A DNA stretch of 64,000 nt from Clostridium senegalense JC122 (GTDB taxonomy: Bacteria; Bacillota; Clostridia; Clostridiales; Clostridiaceae): assembly GCF_000285575.1 (NCBI RefSeq), contig NZ_HE611054.1, positions 201,978-265,977 on the forward strand, read 5' to 3'. A program made the translations under genes and the position numbers. Below are positions 16,490-25,220 of this stretch, piece after piece (within the stretch, counting starts at the first letter, position 1; each line of letters starts with the position of its first letter). The notes under the pieces are model-generated. The model ran no database searches. It worked only from the letters and a program-made list of their open reading frames with translations, and was not told the origin of the DNA.

Positions 16490-17992
16490 TTAATCTTCTT
16501 TTTCTTCCCATTCCATAGCTCTTACAACTGCTCTTTTCCAGCCTTTATAAAGCCTTTCTTTTTCTTCTTCACTTAAGTTTGGCATATATTCATTATCTAT
16601 ATTCCACTTATCTTTAATCTCTTCTTTACTTTCCCAGAACCCTACTGCAAGTCCAGCAAGATAAGCCGCTCCTAATGCTGTAGTTTCTCTTATAAGTGGT
16701 CTTCTTACTGTCTTTCCTAATATGTCAGATTGGAATTGTAACAAGAATCCATTAGAACTTGCTCCACCATCTACTTTTAGCTCTGTAAGACACATTCCTG
16801 TATCTTCAACCATTGCATCTATAACATCTTTAGTTTGATATGCTATAGATTCAAGTGCAGCTCTGATTATATGGTTTCTATTTGCACCTCTTGTAAGTCC
16901 AAATATTGCACCACGTGCATACATATCCCAGTATGGTGCGCCAAGTCCAGTGAAGGCTGGAACTATGTAAACTCCACCATTATCTTTAACTTTTTTTGCA
17001 AAATACTCTGTATCGTGAGCATCATTAACAATTCTAAGTTCATCTCTAAGCCATTGGATAACAGCTCCACCAACGAATACACTACCTTCCAGTGCATATT
17101 GAATTTTATTATCTATTCCTATTGCAATTGTTGTTATAAGTCCGTTTTTACTGTTTATGATTTCATCACCAGTATTCATAAGTAAAAAGCAACCTGTTCC
17201 GTAAGTATTTTTTGCAGAACCCTTTTCAAAACATGCTTGACCAAATAATGCTGCCTGTTGGTCTCCAGCTATTCCTGCTATTGGAACTCTAGTACCACCT
17301 TTACCTCCAAGGTTTGTTCTTCCATATACTTCACTACTGTTTTTAACTTCTGGTAAAATATTTTCTGGTATATCTAAAATCTCTAGTAATTTTTTATCCC
17401 ATTGTAATGTTTTTATATTGAAAAGCATTGTTCTTGATGCATTTGTATAATCTGTTGCATGAACTTTTCCATTAGTAAGTTTCCATAAAAGCCATGTATC
17501 AACTGTTCCGAATAAAATTTGACCTTTTTCTGCTTTTTCTCTTACACCTTCAACATTATCTAAAATCCATTTTATTTTTGTAGCTGAAAAGTAAGCATCT
17601 ACAACAAGACCTGTATTTTCTCTTATATATTCTTCATGACCATCTTTTTTTAATTTGTCACATATATCTGCCGTTCTTCTACATTGCCATCCAATTGCAT
17701 TGTAAACAGGTTTTCCTGTCTCTTTATCCCATAAAACTGTAGTTTCCCTTTGATTTGTAATTCCTATAGCTGCTATATTTTCTGCTAATAATCCTGTTTT
17801 TGCTAAAGCTTCTATAAGTACTCCATATTGAGATGCAAATATCTCCATAGGGTCTTGCTCAACCCATCCTTTTTTAGGATAAAAACATGTTATTTCCTTT
17901 TGGACTATCTCTAAAATATTTTGATCCTTGTCAAAAACTATCGCCCTTGAACTAGTCGTCCCCTGATCTAAAGCCACAATATACTTTTCCAT
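16490..17992 (-). CDS. glpK: Glycerol kinase
   Basis: A 500-residue FGGY-family kinase, the normal length for GlpK. It starts [20 protein letters not shown] (phosphate 1 motif) and contains [45 protein letters not shown] and the C-terminal [20 protein letters not shown]. It phosphorylates glycerol to sn-glycerol 3-phosphate, the substrate of the GlpA-like enzyme encoded next. The ATG has GGAGGG seven bases upstream; an in-frame TTG overlaps that site and is not the start. A long terminator-like stem lies directly upstream, so expression is probably controlled by antitermination. Confidence 0.97.
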   Translation of the reverse strand: MEKYIVALDQGTTSSRAIVFDKDQNILEIVQKEITCFYPKKGWVEQDPMEIFASQYGVLIEALAKTGLLAENIAAIGITNQRETTVLWDKETGKPVYNAIGWQCRRTADICDKLKKDGHEEYIRENTGLVVDAYFSATKIKWILDNVEGVREKAEKGQILFGTVDTWLLWKLTNGKVHATDYTNASRTMLFNIKTLQWDKKLLEILDIPENILPEVKNSSEVYGRTNLGGKGGTRVPIAGIAGDQQAALFGQACFEKGSAKNTYGTGCFLLMNTGDEIINSKNGLITTIAIGIDNKIQYALEGSVFVGGAVIQWLRDELRIVNDAHDTEYFAKKVKDNGGVYIVPAFTGLGAPYWDMYARGAIFGLTRGANRNHIIRAALESIAYQTKDVIDAMVEDTGMCLTELKVDGGASSNGFLLQFQSDILGKTVRRPLIRETTALGAAYLAGLAVGFWESKEEIKDKWNIDNEYMPNLSEEEKERLYKGWKRAVVRAMEWEEKED

Positions 17993-18012
17993 TAATAATC
18001 CCTCCAAACAAA

Positions 18013-18143
18013 TAAAAAAAGCTACAAAAACAACACACCCCCACTTTAAGCATAATCAAATAAATAATAGACTAATATTTTAAATATTTAATCCTTCATT
18101 TCTTTTCTTATGCCTTAACGGCGTTTTTGTTTTTGTAGCTTTT
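18013..18143 (-). promoter_or_regulatory. Long-stem terminator ahead of glpK, probable GlpP antitermination target
   Basis: A perfect 17-bp inverted repeat (AAAAGCTACAAAAACAA, arms 18017-18033 and 18127-18143) closes a loop of about 90 bases and is followed on the minus strand by seven T residues. An inner pairing (TTAAGGCATAA with TTATGCTTAA) extends it. It lies between glpP and glpK. In Bacillus subtilis GlpP binds a leader terminator of glpD in the presence of glycerol 3-phosphate and lets transcription continue, so the same role is inferred here. Confidence 0.65.
18049..18115. repeat. Shortened family 1 repeat inside the glpK leader loop
   Basis: The left end (AGCATAATCAAATAAATAAT, continuing to AGACTAATATT) matches the ends of the 160-bp elements at 12940 and 28361, and the right end is the inverted tip TTATGCC. 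Only about 67 bases remain. It fills most of the loop of the glpK terminator. Confidence 0.5.
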
Positions 18144-18157
18144 CTCTAATTCTCTCG

Positions 18158-18724
18158 CTACATAAACCATATATCTTTTTTAGTCGAGGAAACTGCTGTA
18201 GCTCCAGCTTGAAGCGCAGTCATTATATCCTCTTTATCCTGTATTAGCCCACCAGCAATAACTGGTACTTTTGCAAAACCAACTACGGTTTTAATTATTT
18301 TAGGCATAACTCCAGGTAATATTTCTATTGCATCTGCATATCCTGCATTCATATATTTTTTACTACCTTCCAAAGATAATGAATCAAGTATGAAACATCT
18401 TTGGACTGTTATAAATCCGTTTTCTTTAGCTTTTTTTATTATGTTTGATTTTGTACTAATTACTCCATCTGCCGATGTATTATTTTTTAAAAAGGTTATC
18501 ACTATATCTCGATTTGCAAGTCCATCAACTAAATCGATATGAACTATAGCTATTTTATTTTTTTCTTTAATTCTTTTAGTTATATCGGATATGTTACATA
18601 TATCACCAAAAAGAACAAACACGACTTTTGAGTCGGATTCTAAAGCCTTACAAAGACCATCCATATCTTTAACTGCAGATACTATCGGTGACTGTTCTAA
18701 TGCGTCATAAAAAACATTTCTCAT
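18158..18724 (-). CDS. glpP: Glycerol-responsive antiterminator GlpP
   Basis: A 188-residue TIM-barrel-like protein of the GlpP family: SPIVSAVKDMDGL near the N-terminus, VHIDLVDGLANRD in the middle, and IEILPGVMPKIIK and VPVIAGGLIQDKEDI near the C-terminus. In Bacillus, GlpP with glycerol 3-phosphate binds mRNA leaders and prevents termination. Here it is the first gene of the glycerol unit, and a large terminator-like stem follows its stop, ahead of glpK. Upstream at 18780-18790 there is a TATAAT-like box but no clear -35. Confidence 0.92.
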   Translation of the reverse strand: MRNVFYDALEQSPIVSAVKDMDGLCKALESDSKVVFVLFGDICNISDITKRIKEKNKIAIVHIDLVDGLANRDIVITFLKNNTSADGVISTKSNIIKKAKENGFITVQRCFILDSLSLEGSKKYMNAGYADAIEILPGVMPKIIKTVVGFAKVPVIAGGLIQDKEDIMTALQAGATAVSSTKKDIWFM

Positions 18725-18854
18725 CTAATCAACCTTTTCAAAGTTATTATAAATATAAAAACTTTATTCATATTTATTAACATTATAATATAAATCATAT
18801 AAAAAATAAACCTATTAATTTTTTACATATAAATATTTACTACTTTTTAATACA

Positions 18855-19117
18855 TTATTCATTTTCTGAATATGAGTTTAATATATCACCAAATTTATTT
18901 TTATTAAGAGTATGAAGTACCACGCCACTTACTTCATAACTAGATGTATTCCCGTCTTCTCTTAATTTTTTTAAAGTTTCCATTATATCAGATACTAATA
19001 ATTCTACATCTGAATTATTTAATATAGTAGCTGAATCCTTTGCTGCATTTTCAATACTTACTTTTATTTTATCTTTTTTAAGTTCTTCTATTCTACCATC
19101 TTTTTTATTATATTCAT
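18855..19117 (-). pseudogene. ATP-cone domain protein with a frame break
   Basis: The ATG at 19117 has an AGGTG ribosome site, but its frame stops after nine codons. A -1 shift in six A residues at 19101-19106 opens an 87-residue protein (KKDGRIEELKKDKIKVSIEN, continuing to YEVSGVVLHTLNKNKFGDIL). This is the ATP-cone pattern seen at the N-terminus of NrdR and ribonucleotide reductases and in small free-standing clostridial proteins. The shift site reads ATA AAA AAG ATG, an A AAA AAG heptamer. It could be a true mutation, a slippage-dependent gene or a base missing from the assembly. The role of the free-standing form is not known to me. Confidence 0.65.
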
Positions 19118-19420
19118 TTTTTCACCTCGTATTTTTAATTTTTAGTTTTATATGTAATTTTTTAATTTTTAGAAATTTTCACCTTCCTTTTATTTTAAAT
19201 AGTATATAATAATATGTAATTCTAAATGTAATATTAAATTTTTAATCATGGTATTAATAAATTGGTGTTATATTTGGAATCCTATATATACATAGGGTTA
19301 CAAACTTAATTTTCTAGTGAAGAGTGAATAATTATAATCTTTACATTAAAGTATAATTGTCTTAATAAATTAGTTCTAAAACTTATAATCTTAAATTATT
19401 TTTTAAAAGAGGTTCTATAT
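19118..19420. other. AT-rich spacer, no gene seen
   Basis: About 300 bases of AT-rich DNA. A TGGAATCCTATA segment near 19273 resembles, in inverse, the TATAGGATTCCA of the family 2 repeats. It should contain the promoter of the phosphodiesterase gene, but I cannot assign boxes with confidence. Confidence 0.4.
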
Positions 19421-20170
19421 ATGAAATTATTTGATAAATCTAAAAATATATACTTAATAAAAACTATATCTACTTCATATAAAAATATAAGATTTTCTTA
19501 TTGGGAAAATTCACTTTTTGAAGCAATTTATAAAATACTTACTATTAGTATTTTTACACCATTTATTTCTTTGATATTTAATAAATTTCTTTATTTTGCT
19601 GGTTTTAATAGTTTAACTAATGGAGAACTTATAAGATTTGGACTTAGTAGATATGGATTTTTAACATTTATTGTTTTAACGCCAATAATAATAGGCGTTA
19701 TATTTATAGAACTTTCTGTTCTTATAATAATCTCTTATTTTAGTAACTATAAAAAACGTATAAATTTAAAATCAGCACTAAAAAAGGCTTTCTCGAATAT
19801 TAAAATTATATTTGGTTTTGGAATGATTCATATGGCATTATATTTAATTCTTCTTTTGCCATTATTTAATGTAGGTGCTAACTCATCTTTAATTCCATCT
19901 TTAAGTATTCCTAATTTTATTTCAGATGAACTTATGAAAACAACTCTAGGTGGAATTTTATATTTATTAGTATTAGCAGTTATTTTTTACTTAAACGTAA
20001 GATGGATATATTCTATTCATATTGTAATTTTAGAGGGTGAAACAAGCTTTAGGCGTGCTGCTAAAAAAAGTAGTGAAATAGTAAAGAAAAATTATATTAA
20101 AACTGTTGTTATTTTAATCAGCTCTATAATTTTATTTTTTTACTTTATATACTATTATCATTTTTACTAG
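19421..20170 (+). CDS. Membrane domain of a glycerophosphodiester phosphodiesterase (N-terminal part)
   Basis: A 249-residue frame with about five or six hydrophobic helices, matching the membrane domain that precedes the catalytic barrel in Firmicute GDPD proteins. It starts ATG after AAGAGG. It ends in a run of aromatic residues (FFYFIYYYHFY) that does not look like a normal helix. A -1 shift in seven T residues at 20135-20141 instead gives FFLLYILLSFLLVSLICF, a good membrane helix, and reads on into the next frame. So it is probably one protein of about 610 residues split in two. Confidence 0.82.
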   Translation: MKLFDKSKNIYLIKTISTSYKNIRFSYWENSLFEAIYKILTISIFTPFISLIFNKFLYFAGFNSLTNGELIRFGLSRYGFLTFIVLTPIIIGVIFIELSVLIIISYFSNYKKRINLKSALKKAFSNIKIIFGFGMIHMALYLILLLPLFNVGANSSLIPSLSIPNFISDELMKTTLGGILYLLVLAVIFYLNVRWIYSIHIVILEGETSFRRAAKKSSEIVKKNYIKTVVILISSIILFFYFIYYYHFY

Positions 20171-20199
20171 TTTCTCTTATTTGCTTTATAATTTGGCTT

Positions 20200-21264
20200 G
20201 TGAATAAATCTTTTGTTTATAAATTTTCACCAGCTATTACCTTTGTAATTTCTTTAACTCTATACTATATCTTAATGACTATAACTACACCTATTGTTAT
20301 TAATACACTTACAATTCTTTATTTAGATTATTGTGATAAAAAGAATATTTGTATTGATAATATAGAATTTACTAGCGCTGACAAAAAACAAAGTTTTACT
20401 GTAAAACATAAAAAAGTAATTTTATCCCTTGTAATAGTGCCGGCTCTTTTGTTTTTCGTAATAACTTCTTTATTGGTAGATAGTTCTATTGTTAGAGCGG
20501 TAAATGATACCCATAATAATTTTAAGATTATGGCTCATAGAGGTTATAGAAATGCAGGTGTTGAAAATAGTTTAGAAGCTATAGAAGGGGCAATAAATGC
20601 CAATGCAGATTTTGCTGAAATAGACGTACTTCAAACGAAAGATAATAAACTTATAGTTATCCATGATACTAATCTTAAAAGGCTTGCAAAGAAAAATGTA
20701 AATGTATATGACTTAACCTTAGATGAAATTAAAACCCTACAAACTTCTCAAAATGGATTTGTAAGTAAAATTCCTACTTTAGATGAAGTTTTAAAACTTT
20801 CTAAAGGTCGTATTAAGCTAAATATAGAGTTAAAGCTTCATGGGTACGAAAATAACTTTGTAGATGATTTTTTAAATATATTAAATGAAAATGATTTTTA
20901 TAATGAATGCATAGTTCAATCTACTAACTATAATATTTTAAAGGAAGTTAATAAAAAAGCTCCTAAATTAACAGTAGGATATATAGTGGTTGCAGGTATA
21001 CCAAATGTTGAATTTATGGATATTGATTTTCTATCTGTTGAAGAATCTATTATAAGTAATAAACTAATAATGGCCTGTAGATTATTTAATAAAGATATTT
21101 ATGTTTGGACTGCAAATACATTGACTTCAATAGAAGAATATTACTATATGGGTGTAGATGGAGTAATTACCGATGAGGTAAAAGCTGCTAGAGAATTAAT
21201 AGATTCTATATCTAAAGATAATTTTCAATTTCAACTTAACGATTTAATTCAATCTTTTATTTAA
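20200..21264 (+). CDS. Glycerophosphodiester phosphodiesterase, catalytic part
   Basis: A 354-residue frame starting at a GTG with no ribosome site. It contains two more hydrophobic segments and a GDPD TIM barrel with the metal and catalytic residues MAHRGYR, ENSLEAIEGAI, AEIDVLQTKD and VIHDTNLKRL, then KLNIELK and MGVDGVITDE. The enzyme splits glycerophosphodiesters into glycerol 3-phosphate and an alcohol, which fits the nearby glp operon. The catalytic domain is expected outside the membrane. The missing proper start and the helix rebuilt across the break both argue that it belongs to the preceding frame. Confidence 0.87.
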   Translation: MNKSFVYKFSPAITFVISLTLYYILMTITTPIVINTLTILYLDYCDKKNICIDNIEFTSADKKQSFTVKHKKVILSLVIVPALLFFVITSLLVDSSIVRAVNDTHNNFKIMAHRGYRNAGVENSLEAIEGAINANADFAEIDVLQTKDNKLIVIHDTNLKRLAKKNVNVYDLTLDEIKTLQTSQNGFVSKIPTLDEVLKLSKGRIKLNIELKLHGYENNFVDDFLNILNENDFYNECIVQSTNYNILKEVNKKAPKLTVGYIVVAGIPNVEFMDIDFLSVEESIISNKLIMACRLFNKDIYVWTANTLTSIEEYYYMGVDGVITDEVKAARELIDSISKDNFQFQLNDLIQSFI

Positions 21265-21277
21265 GTTTTAACTTATT

Positions 21278-21315
21278 AATAAGGAGAGTTTTGTATGAAC
21301 TCTCCTTATTTTTTT
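21278..21315 (+). terminator. Terminator after the phosphodiesterase
   Basis: AATAAGGAGAGTT and its complement flank seven bases and are followed by seven T residues. The stretch 21317-21616 before the next gene is AT-rich with no feature I can name. Confidence 0.93.
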
Positions 21316-21616
21316 CACCTCTAACTAATCTAGTTGTATACAATTTTATATAATAACTTTTAATGATTTTCAACATTAATGTAACTTGTTAAAGTAATTT
21401 TTATGTTTTTACAAGTATTATAATTAACAATGCTTTTGGCATATTATATTAAGTTTTATGCATATTTTGTATATTAATACATCATTTTATGTATATTCCA
21501 CTTATAAATTGTATTTTTATTTGATTTTATGACGAAAAAGGGTGGACTTTTTTCATTTTCTGTATTATTATAATAAGAAATTGTATATTTATAAACTAAA
21601 GAAGGAGGAATTATAT

Positions 21617-22975
21617 ATGCTAAAAACAGAAAAAGCATCTTATTCTAAATGGAACTTATTATTATTTTTATTACCATCTTTAATTGGCGTATTGTTTTTC
21701 ATGACACCTGTTCCCCATGAAGGCGAATTAACAATACCAGTGGCCATACTATCTAGGGCTTTACTTAATAGATTAATCGATTTTATGCCATACATAGTAT
21801 GCTTTATGATTACTTTAGCTGCACTTGGAACATTAGTAACTAAATTAGTAAAACCTAATTTTATTATAAATAATAAATTTTTCAATTCATTATTTAATAT
21901 TTCACCAATTTGGGCTGCATCAAGATTTTTCGGAATGATTTTTGTAATATGTGCTACTTTTAATATTGGTCCAAATTTCATTGTATCAGAAAACACAGGT
22001 GGACTTTTACTTTATGATTTACTACCAATTCTATTCTCAGTATTTTTATTTGCTGGATTATTTCTACCACTGTTATTAAACTTTGGATTATTAGAATTCG
22101 TAGGAACTTTTTGTAGTAAAGTAATGAGACCAGTTTTCGGATTGCCTGGTCGTTCATCTATAGATTGTATAACTTCTTGGCTTGGTGATGGAACTATAGG
22201 TGTACTACTTACTAGCAAACAATATGAGGAAGGTTATTATTCTGCTAAAGAAGCTTCAATAATAAGTACAAGCTTCTCTGCTGTTTCAATAACATTTAGT
22301 TTAGTTGTAATAGCTCAAGTAGGACTTTCTAATATGTTTATACCTTTTTACTTAACTGTTACATTATGTGGAATAATTTTAGCTATAATAACTCCACGTA
22401 TACCACCACTTTCAAAAAAAAGTAGAAGCTTTTTTAATAATGCTAAAGCAGAAAATAAGGAAATCATTCCTGAAGGTTACACTTCTTATCAATGGGCTTT
22501 AACTCAAGCATTAGAAAGAGCTGAAAAAAACAAAAACTTCTCTGAATTAGTTTTTGAAGGTGTAAAAAATGTTTTAGATATGTGGCTTGGAGTTCTTCCT
22601 ATTGTTATGGCTATAGGAACACTTGCTTTAATAATTGCTGAGTATACTCCAGTTTTCCAAATACTTGGTATGCCGTTCATACCAATACTTAATCTATTAC
22701 ATATACCAGAAGCAGCTGCTGCTTCTCAAACTTTAATAGTAGGTTTTGCAGATATGTTCTTGCCAACAGTTATAGGTGCTACAATAGTTAGCCCAATGAC
22801 AAGATTTATCATAGCATGTATATCTGTAGTTCAATTAATATATATGTCTGAAATAGGAGGACTTATACTTGGTTCAAAAATACCAGTTTCATTAAAAGAT
22901 TTATTTATAATCTTCTTAGAAAGAACATTAATTGCTCTTCCTATTGTGTCATTAATAGCACACATAATATTCTAA
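21617..22975 (+). CDS. YjiH-family nucleoside-recognition (Gate domain) membrane protein
   Basis: A 452-residue membrane protein with about ten hydrophobic helices and two Gate-type segments, for example RSSIDCITSWLGDGTIGVLL and VVSPMTR-like TIVSPMTRFIIACISVVQ. YjiH proteins are related to nucleoside-recognition membrane domains; the transported substrate is not established. The ATG at 21617 has AAGGAGG eight bases upstream, so the open sequence before it (from 21542) is untranslated. It is a single-gene unit ended by a strong terminator. Confidence 0.83.
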   Translation: MLKTEKASYSKWNLLLFLLPSLIGVLFFMTPVPHEGELTIPVAILSRALLNRLIDFMPYIVCFMITLAALGTLVTKLVKPNFIINNKFFNSLFNISPIWAASRFFGMIFVICATFNIGPNFIVSENTGGLLLYDLLPILFSVFLFAGLFLPLLLNFGLLEFVGTFCSKVMRPVFGLPGRSSIDCITSWLGDGTIGVLLTSKQYEEGYYSAKEASIISTSFSAVSITFSLVVIAQVGLSNMFIPFYLTVTLCGIILAIITPRIPPLSKKSRSFFNNAKAENKEIIPEGYTSYQWALTQALERAEKNKNFSELVFEGVKNVLDMWLGVLPIVMAIGTLALIIAEYTPVFQILGMPFIPILNLLHIPEAAAASQTLIVGFADMFLPTVIGATIVSPMTRFIIACISVVQLIYMSEIGGLILGSKIPVSLKDLFIIFLERTLIALPIVSLIAHIIF

Positions 22976-22985
22976 TAAACAAAGA

Positions 22986-23022
22986 AATCTCAAAATGAAT
23001 AAAACATTTTGAGATTTTTTTA
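22986..23022 (+). terminator. Terminator after the YjiH-type gene
   Basis: AATCTCAAAATG and CATTTTGAGATT flank seven bases, followed by seven T residues. It also lies just past the stop of the convergent gene at 23026. Confidence 0.92.
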
Positions 23023-23025
23023 TTT

Positions 23026-23718
23026 CTATTTTTCTATAAGGTTCATTATCTTATCATATAACTCCCCTTCAATGAGATTATTCATATTTCCATAATAAAG
23101 TTTTTTATCAATATAAAAAATAGTTCCAATATAAACTTTAGGTTCAGCATATACATAATATATTTCATCATATTTACTAAAATCATCTATATTATATTTA
23201 ATCTCACCAAATAACTTCTCAAGTTGAAGAACTATTTCCTTATCAATTAAAACTTTCTCCATCTCATTTTCATCTGATATATTTCCTTTGTATAACATAT
23301 ATTGTGAATATTTTTCTAAACCTTCTTTTACTGAATTATCTTTCTCTACTTTATTAGCTTTAGTGTATTTCATACTATAACCTTGATACACTTCTAAATC
23401 TGTAAACTCTTCATCATTTTTTTCTCCTACAATTGGTTCATCAAAAACAATTCTAGCTAATAGTCCTCCTTTGTTTCTTGAAAGACTACCTAGTGGTTCT
23501 GTTCTATTAGCCTCTGGAAATCCACCACCTACTGGAAAGTATACATTCTCCCTAAACTCTATTGGAGCATATTTATAACTATCTTTAGTAAGATATGTTG
23601 CTACAACATCACCTTTCATACTTTTTAGTGCAATTATATATCCTAAGATAATTATTGATAATATAATAAGTATAATTACTAAAATCCAATTTGTTTTTTT
23701 ATTCTTCATATATATCAC
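23026..23718 (-). CDS. Hypothetical membrane-anchored protein
   Basis: A 230-residue protein with a basic N-terminus and a single membrane helix near residues 12-30 (ILVIILIILSIIILGYIIAL), followed by a mainly hydrophilic extracellular domain rich in Glu, Lys and Tyr. I do not recognise the family. A GGGAG lies upstream of both a GTG (23718) and an ATG (23709), so the exact start is unsure. It is convergent with the YjiH-type gene and ends at the shared terminator. Confidence 0.7.
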   Translation of the reverse strand: MIYMKNKKTNWILVIILIILSIIILGYIIALKSMKGDVVATYLTKDSYKYAPIEFRENVYFPVGGGFPEANRTEPLGSLSRNKGGLLARIVFDEPIVGEKNDEEFTDLEVYQGYSMKYTKANKVEKDNSVKEGLEKYSQYMLYKGNISDENEMEKVLIDKEIVLQLEKLFGEIKYNIDDFSKYDEIYYVYAEPKVYIGTIFYIDKKLYYGNMNNLIEGELYDKIMNLIEK

Positions 23719-23850
23719 ACCAACTCCCTCTCTAAATTTATATTCTAATTAATTTTATAATTAGCGTAAATTTAAATCATAACATTATATCTATCATTAT
23801 GTTAACATATTGTAAATTAACCTCATTTTTACATAAACTATAATATAGTT

Positions 23851-23898
23851 GAAAAAAGCCGTATTAAAATAGATTTGTTCTTCTATTTTAATACAGCT
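23851..23898 (-). terminator. Terminator after the TtcA-like gene
   Basis: GTATTAAAATAGA and its complement, extended by AGC/GCT, are followed on the minus strand by TTTTTT. Confidence 0.9.
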
Positions 23899-23913
23899 AA
23901 TTTAAATAAATTA

Positions 23914-24795
23914 TTAATCTTCATCAAAGAAATCTAAATATGAATAGGTTTCTCCGTCCTTTTTCCATCCTAATATTGCATCCATGTTTACATTCTGTGC
24001 TGCTCTGAATATAGATTTATCTACATCTTTAAAGTTTTTCTTTAAATCTGCTATCATATCCTTTATCTCAAAACGTTTGTTCCCTATTTTCTTTGCAGCT
24101 ACCATACATGCACAATTTAATGGCCATATACCGCTGTTTTGAATGAATTTTTGTATATATGGCTCTTCTACATAATAAAGTGGTCTTATAAGCTCTAATC
24201 CTTCAAAATTAGTTGCCTTTAATTTTGGAAGCATTGTTTTAAAATTTCCTGCATATAAAACATTTAACATTGTAGTTTCTATTACGTCATTAAAATGATG
24301 TCCTAGTGCAAGTTTATTACATCCAAGTTCTTGAGCCTTTGAATATAATGCACCTCTACGCATTCTCGCACACATGTAACATGGATAGTCTTTAGCTATG
24401 TCATCAACAATTTTAAATATCCCTGAGTCAAATATATGTATAGGTATATTTAAGTAATTACAGTTGTCAATTAAAAGCTGTTTAATATCTTCATGATAAC
24501 CAGGATCCATAGCTATAAACTCTAGTTCAAAATCCATTTGGCCATGTCTTTTTAATTCCTGAAAACATTTTGCCATAACTAAACTGTCTTTTCCTCCAGA
24601 TATAGCTACTGCAATTTTATCTCCATCTTCTACTAATTTATAGTCTTTTATAGCCTTTATAAATTTAGACCATATATGTTTTCTATATTTTTTTATTAAG
24701 CTTCTTTCAATTTCTTGTATAGGGCGTCTTTCGTTAAATGGAATTAATACTTCACATCCACTACCAGCTAATCCCTCTTTATTTTCTTCACTCAT
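23914..24795 (-). CDS. TtcA-like PP-loop ATPase (tRNA 2-thiolation family)
   Basis: A 293-residue adenine-nucleotide alpha-hydrolase with the PP-loop SGGKDS at residues 66-71, a CYMC pair near residue 146 (PCYMCARMRRG) and a second pair in NCACMVAA near 238, as expected for TtcA/TtuA-type enzymes that bind an iron-sulphur cluster and thiolate tRNA. LGHHFNDVIETTMLN is the family's middle motif. TtcA of E. coli modifies cytidine 32; the exact target here is not shown. The unusual N-terminal 40 residues are Gly/Glu-rich and then basic. The ATG has GTGAGGTG upstream. Confidence 0.83.
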   Translation of the reverse strand: MSEENKEGLAGSGCEVLIPFNERRPIQEIERSLIKKYRKHIWSKFIKAIKDYKLVEDGDKIAVAISGGKDSLVMAKCFQELKRHGQMDFELEFIAMDPGYHEDIKQLLIDNCNYLNIPIHIFDSGIFKIVDDIAKDYPCYMCARMRRGALYSKAQELGCNKLALGHHFNDVIETTMLNVLYAGNFKTMLPKLKATNFEGLELIRPLYYVEEPYIQKFIQNSGIWPLNCACMVAAKKIGNKRFEIKDMIADLKKNFKDVDKSIFRAAQNVNMDAILGWKKDGETYSYLDFFDED

Positions 24796-24879
24796 ATTTA
24801 CACCTCACTTACCTTTAAAATATTATAACACCAATCTATAGTGATACAAACTCACTTTTGAACTTCTACATTAAAATAA

Positions 24880-24929
24880 TAAAAAGAGTTTAAAAATTTA
24901 GCTTATAAAAACTTATTTTCTAAACTCTC
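24880..24929 (-). terminator. Terminator after the 40-residue membrane peptide gene
   Basis: AGAGTTTA and TAAACTCT arms are followed on the minus strand by TTTTTATT, 18 bases past the stop of the small gene. Confidence 0.75.
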
Positions 24930-24946
24930 TTATATAACTTTGTAAA

Positions 24947-25069
24947 TTATTTATCTTGAGCTTCTTGAATAGATTTTTTTACAGCAAGTTTTATAACAAA
25001 ATATAAAATTAAAAATTTTATACAAGTTAACCCCAAAGTCACTAAATGTGGTATTAAAGTCATACTCAT
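24947..25069 (-). CDS. Small membrane peptide, 40 residues
   Basis: The frame starts ATG at 25069 with GGGGGAG upstream and encodes MSMTLIPHLVTLGLTCIKFL followed by more hydrophobic residues, then a charged tail AVKKSIQEAQDK. One membrane helix spans about residues 8-30. Strong ribosome site, helix plus charged tail and an own terminator support a real gene. Function unknown; no toxin partner is visible. Confidence 0.6.
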   Translation of the reverse strand: MSMTLIPHLVTLGLTCIKFLILYFVIKLAVKKSIQEAQDK

Positions 25070-25220
25070 AAATACTCCCCCTAATTTTACAGTTAATAAT
25101 ATTATACTATATAACTAAGTTTATATGCTTTTTTAACATTTACTTTCATAATTAAAAGTAAACATTATCTATAGTTTAATAATTACTTACTAAACTTAAA
25201 TTAAAGGTTATTTATATGTT

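Noticed and set aside
21530..21560. GGGTGGAC as part of a T-box leader
   Set aside because: The T-box consensus AGGGTGGNACCGCG is not completed, there is no following terminator, and the downstream gene is not amino-acid related.
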